Part shown: piece by piece, positions 1 to 58,267 of the stretch
How positions within the stretch are numbered: the stretch's first letter is position 1
Layout: every line of letters starts with the position of its first letter
Source of the DNA: Ficedula albicollis
Lineage: Eukaryota > Chordata > Aves > Passeriformes > Muscicapidae
Length of the DNA stretch: 64,000 nucleotides
Assembly (NCBI RefSeq): GCF_000247815.1
Contig: NC_021683.1
Location: 7,758,148-7,822,147, forward strand
Direction: 5' to 3'
Translations under genes and position numbers: made by a program
The notes under the pieces: generated by a model
Seen by the model: the letters and a program-made list of their open reading frames with translations, nothing else
What the model was told of the DNA's origin: nothing
Database searches by the model: none

Positions 1-3000
1 TTCATGCTCTTGAAATGAAGAGCTAAACCATTTCTGAGCTGCTGTGTAGCTCAGAGAGCCTCCCCTCCTCCAAGAGAGAACTAAATTCTTTAGTTTGCCT
101 AAAACTAGCCGCTAAGGAAAATAAACTTTAAATCTTGTATTTGCATTTCTGCCAGTTACCAAGTGCCAGCTGCTGTACAAACACTGTGGGAGGGGCAAAG
201 GATGAGAGACAACTAGAAACTCCTTGGATTTAAGCATAAGAAAGGAGATACCCACAGCTGGGAAGGAAAAAAAAGCATGGGGTCAGGGAAGCAGCACCTG
301 TCAGGGTTGGTCTGGGCATGCCACATGTACCATCAAAGGCTGCTCATTAGAGCAACGTGCTTGGACATCCTTTTGCAGCAGCACTCTTGAACAGAGCTCA
401 AAAATCCCTTCATTTGCCCTCCAGGCAGCCAGGCATGACAAGTCCAGGAGAGCCTAATTACAGGAGAATATAATTGGCTAAAATAAGATTGCACATGATT
501 TCTGCTCTCTTGACGACAGCACGAGGACCCAAAGGGCAAATGTGGCTTGTTGTGCTGGAGCTGTCGTGCAGGACGCGTGCTTGCCCTTCTTTTCTCTAAC
601 TGCTGCCACTGCCAGGCAGCACCTAGGGGTGTCCATTAGAAACAGGGTGATTCACCTGATGAATCACAAGCAGCTACAATAACCCCTGTTTCAGAGCAAC
701 TCTGAGATTCCACAAGAGCAGCCCGTGCCAGTTTCACCATATACCTATGTACAGAAACACACGTATGTATATATGACACACATGCGTATATTTACATGTG
801 TATTTCTGTATGTATAAAATCACTCCATAGGTAGCTGGGCAGAAAGTGGCAGATTTGCTTTCCTCAAAGCTCCAGAGTCTCTCATGACTGCAGCTTTGGG
901 TAGATTCTGCTCCGATTATTCCCCCCCTGCCTTTCCCTCTCATCACAGGGATTTTCTCAACATTTAAAAGCTGCCTAGTCCAGAGAACCAGGGGCCAAGT
1001 TCACTCCCAGTAAAACCAGAAACTTCAATGTTTGCCTTTGCTGTAAACCAGCCTCTTCATTTGAGGCACTGCCCATTTTTTTCAGCAGCTTTGTGCACCA
1101 GTGAGCCAAGAGCCTCATGTTACCAGCCAAGCTCAAGATCAAGCAACAGCGAGATGTGTGAGTCACCAAAGCTGGAGCTGGCAACTTGCACAACAGCAAC
1201 AAATTACACCATTCAGAGACTAATGTCACCTCCAGAGGTTTTTTGCATGCTTTGCTTTTACATCTGTCCCAACAGTCACATCATCATGCTGTTCAAATAC
1301 CCCACTGTAACGCATAGTGCACCCCACAGGCAATTGTGGACAGACAGGACTGTGGTGTCTCTCCTCTGCCCTGTACTGGCTCCCTTTTAATGAGGTTCTA
1401 TGCTCCGTGCTCCCTGCTGGGGATTGCACAACCTCCAGTATGCCCTTGGGCCTGCATGGGGAAATGGGTGCTTTCTCTGTAGTCTTCACTTCACATCCTT
1501 TCCCTTGTGACAAACTGAGCCAAACTCTGCTTAACTATCGCATGATGCATTGGGATCTCTCTGCACTGCACTTTGGGTGCTTGTGCCCCAGGAGATGAGG
1601 AACTGAAACTGGATCTAGACACCCAGCACATTTACTGGGTCTCTCCTCCCCAGGGGAACTGATTGCTGGAAACAGCTCCCTGTTTCAAGAGCAAACCAAG
1701 ATGCACTTGGAGGGTGAAAAGCTTTGCAGAGCAGCCAGAGGAGCCACGGGTGCTTGGGAGAACCCTGTCCATATGTCCAGGGCTTTGATATGCAGATTGA
1801 GGCATTGTGAGCTTCGGATCCATCTGTACACTGAGGGGAGCTTCATGACCAGATTGCTTGAACAGATCTATTTAACTCCCATGACCAAAAGGAATTCCAG
1901 TTTCCAGGAGCACCCAAGCATCCAGATGGATGCCAGTACACAAATTCAGAAAAGCTGTCATCCTGTGCAGCTTCTACCCCAAAATCAGAAGGAAAAAAAG
2001 TATCCAAACTTTGCACTGTACACATGCACAAGGCTGAGCCCAGCTGAAGGGAGATAGATCTCTGCTGGCATCAAATCTCACAACTCAAGCACAATACATT
2101 CCCCTCGCACCTCAGCTGCAATGCGAGCTGGGAAATCCCTAAATCTGCTGGGTGGAAATGCTGTTTCCTTGCCACGAATGACTGGCTCCTAGTGTTGTGA
2201 TCCTGCAGGAGACTTGAACTCTGCTGACAGAGGCCCAAATCTTTCAGATAACTATCAATTTATGCTCATGGCAGCCAAGGACATCGAGGAATTTTTACAC
2301 AGAGGTGCTCTGACAGCATGTTTCAGCATGTCAGGTATTGCCCCCTGCATATATGCAGTGACAGAACATGCTGGCACTTCCTGGATCAGGGAACGCACAT
2401 GAGGGGCAAATACCCTACACATCCCAACATATGCTATACACTGGCTGGCTCCCTCAGCCTCTTGCTCCTGCTGTGTCCTCCACCGAAGGGGAGAATTTGG
2501 CCAGCACAGTAGGAAGGAGAAGGACCTCTGATGGATCAAGGCTGTGCCTCTCTGCTCATGTCATAAACACATCACAGAGCTCACACTGCACTAAAGCATT
2601 GCCTCAGGTGCTGGACAGATGCTCAAAAGCGTCTTGACCCAAGAACCTCTCACCTTCAACTGCAAATTGTGCTTGGATTTAGCACATGACAAAAACCTAA
2701 TTAATTCAGTGCTGCTGCCCTGTAACACTGAGGGACAAATGAGTCTCACACCTACGTTGTGCAACCAGAAAGGAGCATTGAGTGCTGGTGCTAACTACTA
2801 TTTAGCTTTTACCTCCTGCCACAGAGCTTGCCTGGGCTACAGGCACTGCTGTGCTGCCCATGTGACAATACAGTCACTGGTGAAATACAGGAGAAAATAG
2901 CTCAAGCACCAGTAGAGCTAGTAGTGATTTACTGAAGAATTCATAAGACAGAACAGTTTCCAAATCACTCATTTTGCAAGACAGAAAAATTTGATCTGTA

Positions 3001-6000
3001 GCAGATCAGATTTAAGTGTTCAGGAATTCTTGTTTTTGCAAGAGGGCTACCTCCAAGGCAAAGCAGAAACTTTCTAATGCATGAATACACTTTGATAGGA
3101 AAGTAAACACTAGATGCTTTTTAACCTTGCAAGAAGATTTCTCCAGCAAAAACCTGGCAGGAAGGAGAGGGGAGAGATTTCACGCATTAACCTTGCATGA
3201 ACTCTGCCAGAGGATCGATTTTCCTCGAGGCTCATTCCCCCAACTGCTTCAGGCTGTGCATGAAAAAGGACACCCCTGAAATAGGAGAACAAATCAGACG
3301 AGATGTCTGTCTAGGGGCACGACTTTACAGGCATAACTGAGGGAGGAGAGAGAAAGAGAAATGAGACATCTGCTGTCAGACAATGCTGAAGCCAGACAAG
3401 AGTGGCTTGCCCTAAAACAGCACAGTAAATATTCCTCTCCTGTGCCTTTTGGATGTCCTTTCATCATCCTGAGAACTTGCATCAGTAACAAGAGGAAAAC
3501 TGTTATTTAGGAATGTTGTGCAGACCATCCTAGAAAAGCAAAGCACAGAGGAAGAGAGAGAACAGTGCATGTTAAGTTCCAGAGACTTTATTAGAAACCA
3601 CAGCAAAATCTCATTTGCTCCAAGGTGCTGGGGGGCAAAACCATGTTCTGACCTGTGCAGAACTGCTGGCAGCATCACAGCACAGGGACCCATGTCTCTG
3701 TTTATGGTAAGTACACTACAGTAAGGACACATCAAATGTCTTTTTTCCCCACTTTGGCGCTAAGCTCTACTCTGCACTTCTCCAAGCACATTCCCAGAGC
3801 AGGGAATCATAGCACCCTTTCAGTAAAATTATTTCTCAAACTGTGCCAAACAACCTGCTACAGAAAAATCACACTTTTAGGTTGCAGGCACCAGGATCCC
3901 TTCCAGCTTCCCACAGATCAGCATTCACAACCTTCCTTTTTTTCATCAAAGGCTAAGAAAAAAGAAACATCAATAATTTACCACCTGAAAGGGACATTCT
4001 CCCCTCAAAACTATCATCTGCAAAATTGTATCTGGTACATAAAAATGAAACACAGCAGAAAACAAGGTATCAGCAGGTCTCTGTCCTGAAACTTTTGGGG
4101 AGAAGTTAGAGATAACATTTGTGGAAGGCAACTTATTTAGCATACTCTGGATTTCTGCTGACAAATCTAAGATCAGATCCATCTCTGGAATCTGGGAGTG
4201 CTGTCCCAGCAGGTCTCAGCTACCTGGGGGACAGGAACCCAGCAAACCTTGGAACAGTCCAGGAGAGCAACCCCCTCTTGTGCTGTTCATAGCATTTGAC
4301 TGAAGTCCTAGAGGCTGAGAGGTACCACCTGCCCTGCACATACATCCAGTCTGCAGCAACCAGCCTCTGCAGCAACTTCTGGCTGCAGTTAAATTATGCC
4401 CACTGAAATGACCATGGAATAACTTCTAATAAAGAGAAAGAGGGACAGGCACTGCTCTATTACAGATACGCAGCCCTGGGATTCAGAGGGACCATGCAAA
4501 GATGCCCACAGCCCACGGGGCTCTGTCTGAGTGCACAAAAGCCGCACACAAAGCACTCTGATTCATGCTGGATGCACGCAGACACGCACAAGCAACCGAG
4601 TGAAAAGCCTTCTCTACATTGTTTCCAAACAATATCAATACAGCTCACACGTCAGCCGGGGCGCCGCACACTTGGTACTTACAAGAGGGTTTGCTGTGTC
4701 CGTCTGTTGCTGGAGCTGGGATGGGGCGATTGCGACTTGCAGGGAAAGGTGCATGGAGATGTGCAGAGAGGCGAGAGCGATGGGAAGAAGGGCCCCAGCC
4801 CCTCTCTGGGCCCCAGAGCAGCAACACTTGCTCACGGGATGGAGCGCAAAAAGGCTGGCATTCCTACAGCAGCAAGGACAATGGGGAGGGATGAGGAGGC
4901 ACTGCCATAATCAAATGCAGGCCAGCTGGCCCTCCCCCAGGAAGGGCAGGCACCTCCTTCACTTGCCAAAGGCTTTGTTTTCTAAGCCACAAAGAACAAA
5001 GTGGCTGAGGAGGAGAGCACAGGAGAACCCACTGTGGGGGCAGATCCACCTATGAGCACATGTAACCCATTCCTGGAGATGAAAACACAGATGGAGAGAG
5101 GTTGGGCGATATTCTGCCCACTCCAAGCAGAGGTCAGAAGCTGCAGCTCCTTGCATGCAGCAGAAAAAAGACAGACAATTGAGGAGCAAGAATCCGCAGA
5201 GGCTGATAGTCAGGGGTCCTTTGAGAGAAAAGATCCAAGGGAGACAGACAGAAAACACCTCTGAAGGAACTGAGTGTGGAACACAACCCCGAGAAATCCC
5301 ACTATGAGAAACTCTGCCATTTCTCAACCTGCCTTGCCCCACCAATCCTGAGCAGTGAGAATTGAAGCTGAATAGCTTCCCTCAGAAAGCAAACATAAGG
5401 CAAGGGCTCAAGCTGCAAGAGACTCAGAAGCTATGGTAGGGCAATGACCATACTTTCCCTCAGCACCAATGAGGCACCATCTTGCACAACATCCTGAGAA
5501 GCAGGAAAAAGCCCCCGGAGCTGCTGCAGGCCCTCCTGTAATGATACAGGCACTTCAGCTCTGGGCACCTCATCACCACACGGCCACAGGGTATGCAGGT
5601 GCTGAGCCTGCACTGCCTGTTCTGGTTGGGTCAGTGCTTTCTTCCACTTGTGCCAGCAAGGATCATGCACCTTCACTCCCGACCTTCAGCAGGACTGGTT
5701 GTCATCCCAGACCTGGTAGAGACTGCCCTGTATGCTCTGGCTCACTGAACATGCTGCTGCAAGTAAGGTGCACAATCCTGACAGAGTGCATGACTCTCAC
5801 ACAGGTTATTTCAAACCTGCAGTCCAGGTAACCTGTATTCACCTATGGTGCAGTCAAGAGCATGGGATATAAGAGTGTTCTAAGAAATAATTTACCCAGA
5901 CACTGTTTGAGGAAGGAAAAAATATGAAGTCTAATGAGACAAACAAGGAGAAGATAACTTGCTGTAGCTGCTCCTGGTCATGATGGCATACTTACAGCAC

Positions 6001-9000
6001 TGTTATTGTGAAGCCAGCAGGAGAAAAGGATACTGGGAACTGTCCTTGCAGGAACACCAGAATAAAACAGACATCAATGCTTTTGGTACATCATACACAC
6101 CCTTGCTTGTTCAGCTGCCCAGTTTTACCCCAAAGCACTGTATGAGGTAAATGTGCCAGATCCCAACACAGTCTTGGAACTGAGTAAACAAGGGACAGTG
6201 GCCAAACCAGGCTTGAAGCCACAGGGAGATGGCAGGTCCCCCAATATGCCCACATTGACTTTGTGGTACTGAAAAACAATCCTCCAGCCCATAGTCAGGG
6301 GTGGGGAAAGCAGCTTTCCTTCACTGCTCCTTCTGCCTCAGCGCAGCCACCGATCCACCCCCTGTCAGGCACCAAGGGCTCCTGCCACAAAGGAAACGGG
6401 GACAAATGGAAACATCCAGCTTGGCAGCAGTCACATCTTTGGGGAGGGAACTCTGCCAGCCCATGTGCAAGCTCCCTGTGGTCTGGCCCAGCTCAGCCTG
6501 CCTCATTGCAAGGAGCTCTGACAGGCCTTCAGGAACTGCCAAGCAGTGAAAAAACACAGTACAGTGTCTTCATCGGGCATATGGGGTTATGCTGTCCTGT
6601 CCCACAGGCTGTCTGGCAGCCACAGGCAGTGCCCTACAAAACACTGGCCCACCACAGGCAGCAGGGCCAGCACAGCACAGCCCCACATTCCCAGCTGGCA
6701 GCGAGGTACGTGGGGGATGAACACTGTGATCCCCGTGGTGGGCATTCACTCCCTTGGTGCATGCTGAGATGTTTGGAGATCTGAGCTTGCCAGCTCATTA
6801 CCATAGTGTACATTGCTTACGCATCCTTGGGCCTCTTCCCCAAATCCTGAGGTTTGGCACTCTGCAGGCTCTTTACGAGAAGGAAAATCAAGGACATTGC
6901 TTATTGCAGACTCCTGACCCTGCTGTATCCCCTCAGATATTAGGGAAGAGAGAGGAGAGTTAGGCAGGCACTGACAAGATCATGGCAGGAAGGTCAAAAG
7001 CAGCTCAGTATCAGAAGACAGTGAAATCAGTTTAGATAAAATCTGCTCATCCCCCACCTCCCAGACCACACCACTAACTTTGCTTTTGTCTTCCCAAAGC
7101 GTTCTGGAGATCAAGATCAAACTCATAGGCACTAAAAGAACTTTATTGCTGTGCAGCAACCTCTGCACTGATCCTACAGCTGCAGGATGTATCCCCATAA
7201 ACTCCTGGTTTCAGTTGGCCACTGATTCACAATACACACATGATATATTTACACTACCAGAATTGTTTATAGCTCTACTGAAACCAGTGAGATCAAAACC
7301 CTCCTCCCTCCCTGGGCCAGCTGCCTCTCCTCCACACAAAGCAGTGTCAAACACACTGTGCCACTATCATTTGTTTTCACTGGGGCCGTGCAGCATGAAA
7401 GGCACAACCAAGAGGGCTGCTGCTGCTGCTGCCAAGGAATGCATCCTGGAGTTTTCACCCACCAAAAAGAAGCTGCAATGCCTTCAGAAAATTAATGGGC
7501 TACGGTTGGGGTCTATGTAGTATTTGTGTCCCTAGAAATGGCCCAGGTTCTGAAAAGGCTTTGAAGCTGTGGAGGAACACACTGCTATAGAGTCATGTTC
7601 AACTATCCTGGCAGCCCAAGAGCTACCAGCATAATGTAATTTCCACACCTGAACAGAGCACTGAGCAGCCTGGAAGCTTTGGGGAGACCTTAGAACACCT
7701 TGCAGAACCTGAAGGGGCTCCAAGAGAGCTGGAGAAGGACTTTGGACAAGGGCATGGAGTGAAACGTCAATGATCATGTGCTACAGTCCACATTTGAGCT
7801 CCAGAGACTTGCAGCTCTGGCTGGAAGGGTTCACATATGTCCAATGTTTGGCTTGGCTGCAGAACTGTCAATATGCCAAGCAAGGCTTGGTACTTCTGTG
7901 TGCCTCAATTTATCAGAAGAAACATGAGAAAACCCTTCCTAGGATCCCTTCCAGGATCCCCCATGACAAGGGGTGCTCAAGTACCAGAGCAGCCCCTGAA
8001 CATCTCTGTTCAGTGAGGTAGAAAAGCACAGGTTCTTGCCATTCTCCTATGGAGAAACAGGCAGCACTTCTCTCTCCATTGGGGTGAAAAAAAATTACAC
8101 ATTTCCACAGATAGAGGGCCCCTCACCTGCAAAGCAAACTGCAGAGATGAGCCAGAGCAGACCTGCAGAGCATCACCAAACAAAGTCAATCCTCACGGCC
8201 CAGACAGCAGCGTTCTGGGCTGCCTTCTCCACTTCTCTGCCTCACACAGGATGCTTTTCCATGTTTTCACGTTTAGCTGAATTTCCTCCCTCCTCCCCTG
8301 AGCACTTCTGGCTGCCAAGGCAGCTCAGAGACAGCAACTAAGTGGCACCTACATCTGGTACAGCTTAACTTTTAGTCTATTCTTTCTGGAATTTGAGAAC
8401 TTCAATACCCAGTGTTTGTACAAGTGTGGAATAAATGGAGCACAGCCTCCCTGGCCTTCTTTCTTGCCAAAGTTGTATTTTAAAATGCACTTAGAAAATC
8501 CTACTGCTTATTCATCTGCAACTTTAGAAATCAACGAACACCAAATCCAACTGCAGATCTGCTAAATGGGTGCATTTGCACTAAACCAAACAGGTGGGAA
8601 GGTCAGGCACTCAGCACAGTCACCACACCCATCCTCTCCTCCTGCTTCCCAGATCCTGTGATGATCCAGGGATCCCTCATTCCCTCAGCCACAACTCCAA
8701 CTCTTCATTCTGGTGCTCCCTTTCCTTACACAGGCCTCCACATGGGAGGAGCTGGACTGTATTTAGGGCTGAAGAGCAGGGTGCTACTCCTGATGGGTCA
8801 ACAGGCTGAATTTGCCAGTGTGTAAAAATACAGTAGGAAAATGCAGGCAGCCTACCCTGGCATGGTGGCTAAGACTGGACACAATCAGCCCATCTTTTGG
8901 TCCTTGTCATCAGAGCCAGCAGTGCCACAATCTTCTGTCCACTGTGGCCATGAAAGGGGTTAAAAAGCTCAGAGATCAGAAACCCTCTATGCTTAACAGA

Positions 9001-9222
9001 TGTGGACATTTTCTGGAAGACACACCCACCCCATCTCCCACATACTGACTCGAAAAAAATCACTGCAGACACACGAGCACAAGGGGACTGCTGCAGGTTA
9101 TAGATCCAGCTCCCTGATGGAGCAAATACTACATTTAACACTTTTCACAAACAATCTAGGACTGGACTGAGTCCAAGCAGACTTTTTATACCTTCCTCTG
9201 TGCAGCAGGTGGCTTGTCTTAC
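1..9222 (-). other. Intron after exon L (left end open); no exon recognised
   Basis: This is non-coding as far as I can tell. Open frames on both strands are short, overlap each other and show no family resemblance. It contains an alternating purine-pyrimidine tract near 750-810 (TATGTATATATG and similar) and a short (CTG)5 run at about 7418-7432. I looked for the next spectrin or DH exon on the minus strand and did not find a convincing one; a short exon could have been missed. Confidence 0.6.
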
Positions 9223-54228
<45,006 letters not shown>

Positions 54229-54409
54229 CTGCCGAGAGAGAAAGCGTTAGTGGTACCAGGGCACGACTTGCCCCACGCCCAGGAGCGCAGCCATCTCCAA
54301 ATGCAGGAGGAGCAAAGACCAAAGGAGCCAAGTGCTGTCCTTTCCAGCTGCTTTTGGCACCGGCGATGGCAGGTAAACACAGAAAAGCTCTCCCACAACA
54401 GGAGTGGAG

Positions 54410-54545
54410 CGCTCGCAGAGTGCTGCGCGCAGCGGCGAGAATTCCCAGCTTTTGCTTACGCAGCAAGTCCTGCTCCTGCGTGCGCGGGGTGGGGCGGCTG
54501 CTAGACCACACCGCAGCACGTGAGCGCCTGTGAGACAGCCGTGGG
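54410..54545. promoter_or_regulatory. CpG-dense patch just upstream of exon A; candidate 5' end
   Basis: About 13 CpGs occur in 54421-54540, with a GGGGTGGGGCGG box near 54486-54497 and an E-box-like CACGTG near 54518-54523. It sits about 180 bases upstream of exon A in the gene's direction and overlaps the tentative first coding exon. This placement suits a promoter or 5' exon, but the patch is short and no initiator is evident. Confidence 0.35.
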
Positions 54546-54555
54546 GTGGGAGCAT
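54460..54555 (-). CDS. PLEKHG4: Tentative first coding exon (start codon)
   Basis: The first certain exon (54031-54228) has no in-frame ATG before its splice acceptor, so translation must start in an upstream exon. On the minus strand an ATG at 54555-54553 opens 32 codons ending at a good donor (TGC then gtaagc, intron starting at 54459). The phase is 0, as required to join the next exon. The encoded stretch is Ala/Arg/Cys/Pro-rich and overlaps a CpG-dense patch. Weak points: a phase match happens by chance one time in three, the Kozak context is only fair (G at -3, C at +4), and the residues do not resemble the short acidic start I recall for human ARHGEF40. A more distant short first exon is quite possible. 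Confidence 0.22.
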
Positions 54556-55907
54556 CACCAGCCCCGTGTTCTGGGTACCCTCCTTGGTGGGCTAAGGGCA
54601 GTTGCAGTGGGCTGCACTCTGGAGTCCCAGCACAGGGTAAGGTGCCAGAGCTGTTTGGCTCTGTGGAAAGCCATTCACCAGTGCGACTCCTCGTTATTCA
54701 AAGCTGTTTGCCTCTCATGAAAGGCTCTACTCCAGGAGCCAGGAATTCTCTGCAGTTCGAGATGCCTCACACCAGGATTCACACAACGCGTGTGAACAGG
54801 GCTGCCTGTGGTCCCTGAGCACACCCAGTGATACTTAGGATGCCTGTTCAGGGGATCAGAGGCAATGGATTGCCTGCATCCACCTTCATTTGGGAGAACC
54901 TGCCAGCCAGAGCCTGCCCATAGTGTCAGGACCAATTCCAGTGCTGGAGGCCAAATTCTGAGTTATTGCATGGGTGTAAATCAAGAGAGCTTGCCAAAAA
55001 GCAACAATAAAAAAAATATATAAAGCTGTACATATCTGGAGAAAGGATCAGGATCTCTCCTTTTCTGTTTTAGAGGGGATCCCTTGGGCTAACTTACAGC
55101 CAGTAGGAGTAAGTTTTGCTACAAAACCAAATGAAAGTTTACTCAGGTGTCTGGCCAGAACCTCATCTGATCTAAATCCACCTCCTTTCACTAGAGACAA
55201 GAAAAGCACTTCAGCTGCTGACCCAGAAGCCCTACAGCCTCCTGTAGAGCAGGAACAACTGCATGGACATGCCTGAAAATACACTTCAGTCCCACAGCAA
55301 GATTGGGAGGGAAAGTTAAATAAAGCACTGCCACAACACCTTACACCACAACTGGAGAACAGTAGAACGAGGGGATCAGGAGGAAACAAACTGTTTCACT
55401 GCTTCCACTCCATGACAGTACATCACTGCAGATGCCTGAGAAAGTTCAACAGTCTCAGAGCAAGCCTGAACTGACCTGCAGCCTAGCAGAGATGAAGCTC
55501 CTCATACAAGCCTTCCCATCTCTTGCAATTTAACAATCTCCAAGTTCCTCCTTTAGAGGATTGGGTGTTTAAGTACAATATAAACTCCCTGCTCTGATGC
55601 AATGACACCTTGTAGGACAGCCTGTGGGACTGCACAGGAGAGGTGAGGACGCCCAGGTGATGCCTCCACAATCCCTGCCTGCAACAAGCTGGCAGAATTA
55701 CAGTGACAGGCAAACCACACGCTGCCTGTGGGACAGTACTGCTTCCTTACCTTTTCTGCTGTTTCTCCTGATGTCAGCAACAAGCAAGGCTAGATGGCAG
55801 CAGGCTCCTAAAGTGTCCACACCTTTCCTGAGAGACCAGCTGCCTCCTGCAATACTCAAGTCCAATGCAACCAGATAAACAGAGGTTAAGGAACTATTTT
55901 TCATATG

Positions 55908-55955
55908 CATAGAAGCATAGATTATCCTAAGTTGGAATTCTTAATCCAATATTCT
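55908..55955 (-). mobile_element. Short CR1-like 3' end fragment
   Basis: CATAGAAGCATAGATTATCC followed by TAAGTTGGAA resembles the terminal part of avian CR1 elements (ATAGAATCATAGAATATCCT, AGTTGGAA). Only about 48 bases are similar, so this is a small relic and chance cannot be excluded. The orientation puts the element's sense strand on minus. Confidence 0.45.
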
Positions 55956-57391
55956 TAACCCAAGAATTCCAAAAGTAAGAGCCCTATGTGCACACACTCA
56001 AGTGCTGAATTCTAGGGATGAGCATTTAACCCCAATTCTAAATAGAAGGAGAAGGGTGTTTAAAAGTATTTACTTTCCACTCAGAAAAAAAAAAAAAACC
56101 TCTGGTGATACCAACCTGTTCCAGCAAGTACCTGTGACCTTGTCAGATAAAACTGGCCTTCACACAGGTGCTCTCCCACCCCACCAGTCACCTTCTTGGG
56201 CACTATCACAGTGCTGCTGGCACCATTTGACAACAATCTCCCTCTGACCCTCGACAGCCCACAAGTTCAAAATATCAGTCAAAACCAGCTGGGGTTTGTT
56301 CTGCACCATCTTCTGTCCCCATGCCCTGTTTGAGCAAAATTCTTTCAGATATCAATCCCTTCCCAAAATAAATTTGTTAAGTTCACTGTTGCAAATAAAA
56401 CAAAGAAGTCAAAATATTTGCACATGAGTCAGTGCATCGCTCTAAGGTTCTCACACCATTCCTGCTGCCTTAGCCTTCACAAAACAATTATTAACATTGG
56501 CACAAAATCAAAAATCCTTTATATGGTTAAAATAAACCAGGTTGTACATTATCCTTCCTTTAGTAAAATACAGAATAACCATAGCCTGTAGCCATTGCAG
56601 AGTGCAGTGCTAACTGCACTCCTGAGCACAGAGGCTTTATCTCCCTCTGGCTAGATTATACCACAAAGCCATGATAGCTGTGTAGGTTTCTAAGGGATAG
56701 GGAGAAGATTTCAACCACTACCTTTTGGTGGAAAGAGATGTTTGAACCAATCTCTGCTAATTCTGCAGGAAAAGCCCCAAAGTGGAAGTAGATTCCCGCA
56801 TTCCACTGTGCTGCATGGGACTGTAGCACCAGGATCCCTGGGAGGCTATAGAACAAGCTACAGAATGAGGCTACAGAACATGGCAGCCTCCGTGGGCTGC
56901 AGGTGAATGTGGAGCTGACACTGCTCCTCAGTGCTCCCACCCAGGATGGTCACCCAGGAACAGCTCCTGCCTGGATGGAGGGTGAAACATGCCAGTGCCT
57001 CAGAAGCCAAATTGAAAATACAGAGGGTAGAACATGGAAGAGCTTGGAGCCTCCAACAGCAACAGATTGTCCTTCAATAAGGGACTCATTAAACCAGCTC
57101 ACAGTCCTAGGGATGGGGCTGCTTATTTGCACTAATTAACTTCTCAGATGGCAGAGGGGCTGGAGGAAAGCACCTCAGCCAGGACTGCAAGAGGCCTCAT
57201 AGTCTGCTGTGGAATGCCAGAGCACAGATGGGCAGCCTCAAACATCCAGCCTGCCAGCAGGGCCAGCTGCCATGCACGTGGAGGAAACAGGGTTTGCAGG
57301 CCCAGGCAATTCATACAAACCAGAGAAAGGGACAGTGCCCTGTGATCCTGAGGCTCATAAACCTGAAGTCTAGAGCCCATCTCAGCTACAT

Positions 57392-57640
57392 CATGGAATC
57401 ATAGAATGAGGAAGGTTTGAAGTGACTACTGGAGGTCATGTAGTCCAACTTCCCTGCTCCGGAGTGCCCTAGACCATGCTAGGAGTCCTCTAGAGCCCTG
57501 CAGGATCTCCTAGAGCATCTTAGTCCAGACAGCTTTTTAATATCTCCAGAGAAGGAGGCTCCACAATCTCTGAGCAACTTGTTCCAGAGGTTCCATCCCT
57601 TGTCTCAAACAGGCAATGTAACTTCCAGCAGGCATAAGGA
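57392..57640 (-). mobile_element. CR1 retrotransposon fragment, 5'-truncated
   Basis: On the plus strand it begins GGAATCATAGAATGAGGAAG, the complement of the ATTCTATG-type CR1 3' terminus, and continues with matches to the CR1 3' region: GGTTTGAAG, GAGGTCATGTAGTCCAACTT, GGAGGCTCCACAATCTCTGA and GCAACTTGTTCCAGAGGTTC. Birds and reptiles carry many such 5'-truncated copies. The 5' border near 57640 is approximate. Divergence looks substantial, indicating an old insertion. Confidence 0.85.
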
Positions 57641-58240
57641 GCAATTTTTGTGACCTGGGATAAGTGAACTGCACCTGGAGAAAAGGAGAACAAGCTAAAC
57701 CCAACAAGGATCCATGGAGAGGGCACTCCTGCCCCAGCACATTTCCACTACAACCAGCGCACAGTGGTCCCCAAGAACTGGCAGAACCTGGCACAAGAGC
57801 CTGCTGAAAAAAAACAGCCTCCTTCAGGGACTGCAGGTTTCAAACTTCCCTGCTTCCAACACTGTTACCACATCCCTCTCACAAGAAAGGTCCTGGACAA
57901 GTGCTCCTTTTCAGCCACTGAGCACGAACACCAGCAGGAGCACTTTCCAAGCAAGCCAGAGAGCATCTCCACAAGCAAAAGGAGTCTTGGGATTCAAATG
58001 ATTCTTTGTCAATAGCACGGGAAAATCTATAAACTCCAGCTCACTGCCACCACTCCACCACACCTCCCAAAAGAGAAACATGCTTTTAAAATAACTCCTC
58101 TATAAATCAAGGCGCTAAATAAAGCCCAGGTTAAGGTCATGTCCGGCCAAACTGGCTTTCACTGCTGCTCAGCTGGGAGCCAGCTGCAGGGGCTGGAGCA
58201 CAGGGAGGAAAGAGGAAAGCACCACATGAGGATGGGATGG

Positions 58241-58267
58241 GCTCCATGGGCTGGGCTCCATGGGCTG
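58241..58267. repeat. Two-copy 14-bp tandem repeat
   Basis: GCTCCATGGGCTG occurs at 58241 and again at 58255. Confidence 0.9.

Noticed and set aside
4645..4750. Minus-strand segment ending in a consensus donor (gtaagt)
   Set aside because: A strong donor alone. The preceding sequence in any frame is Gln/Pro/Ser-rich without similarity to the gene, and the phase does not decide it.
5431..5676. Minus-strand frame with a good-looking acceptor (tcattacag) and a helix-like EGLQQLRGLF stretch
   Set aside because: Considered as the missing spectrin exon after exon L, but the only donor option (gtatgg) is poor, and the residues do not align with the expected Trp-rich helix.
54247..54300. Minus-strand ATG in a strong context (GAGATGG) near 54292 as the gene's start
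   Set aside because: The only phase-0 donors after it would leave an intron of roughly 45-60 bases before exon A, shorter than vertebrate introns normally are, and the unspliced frame stops after 14 codons.
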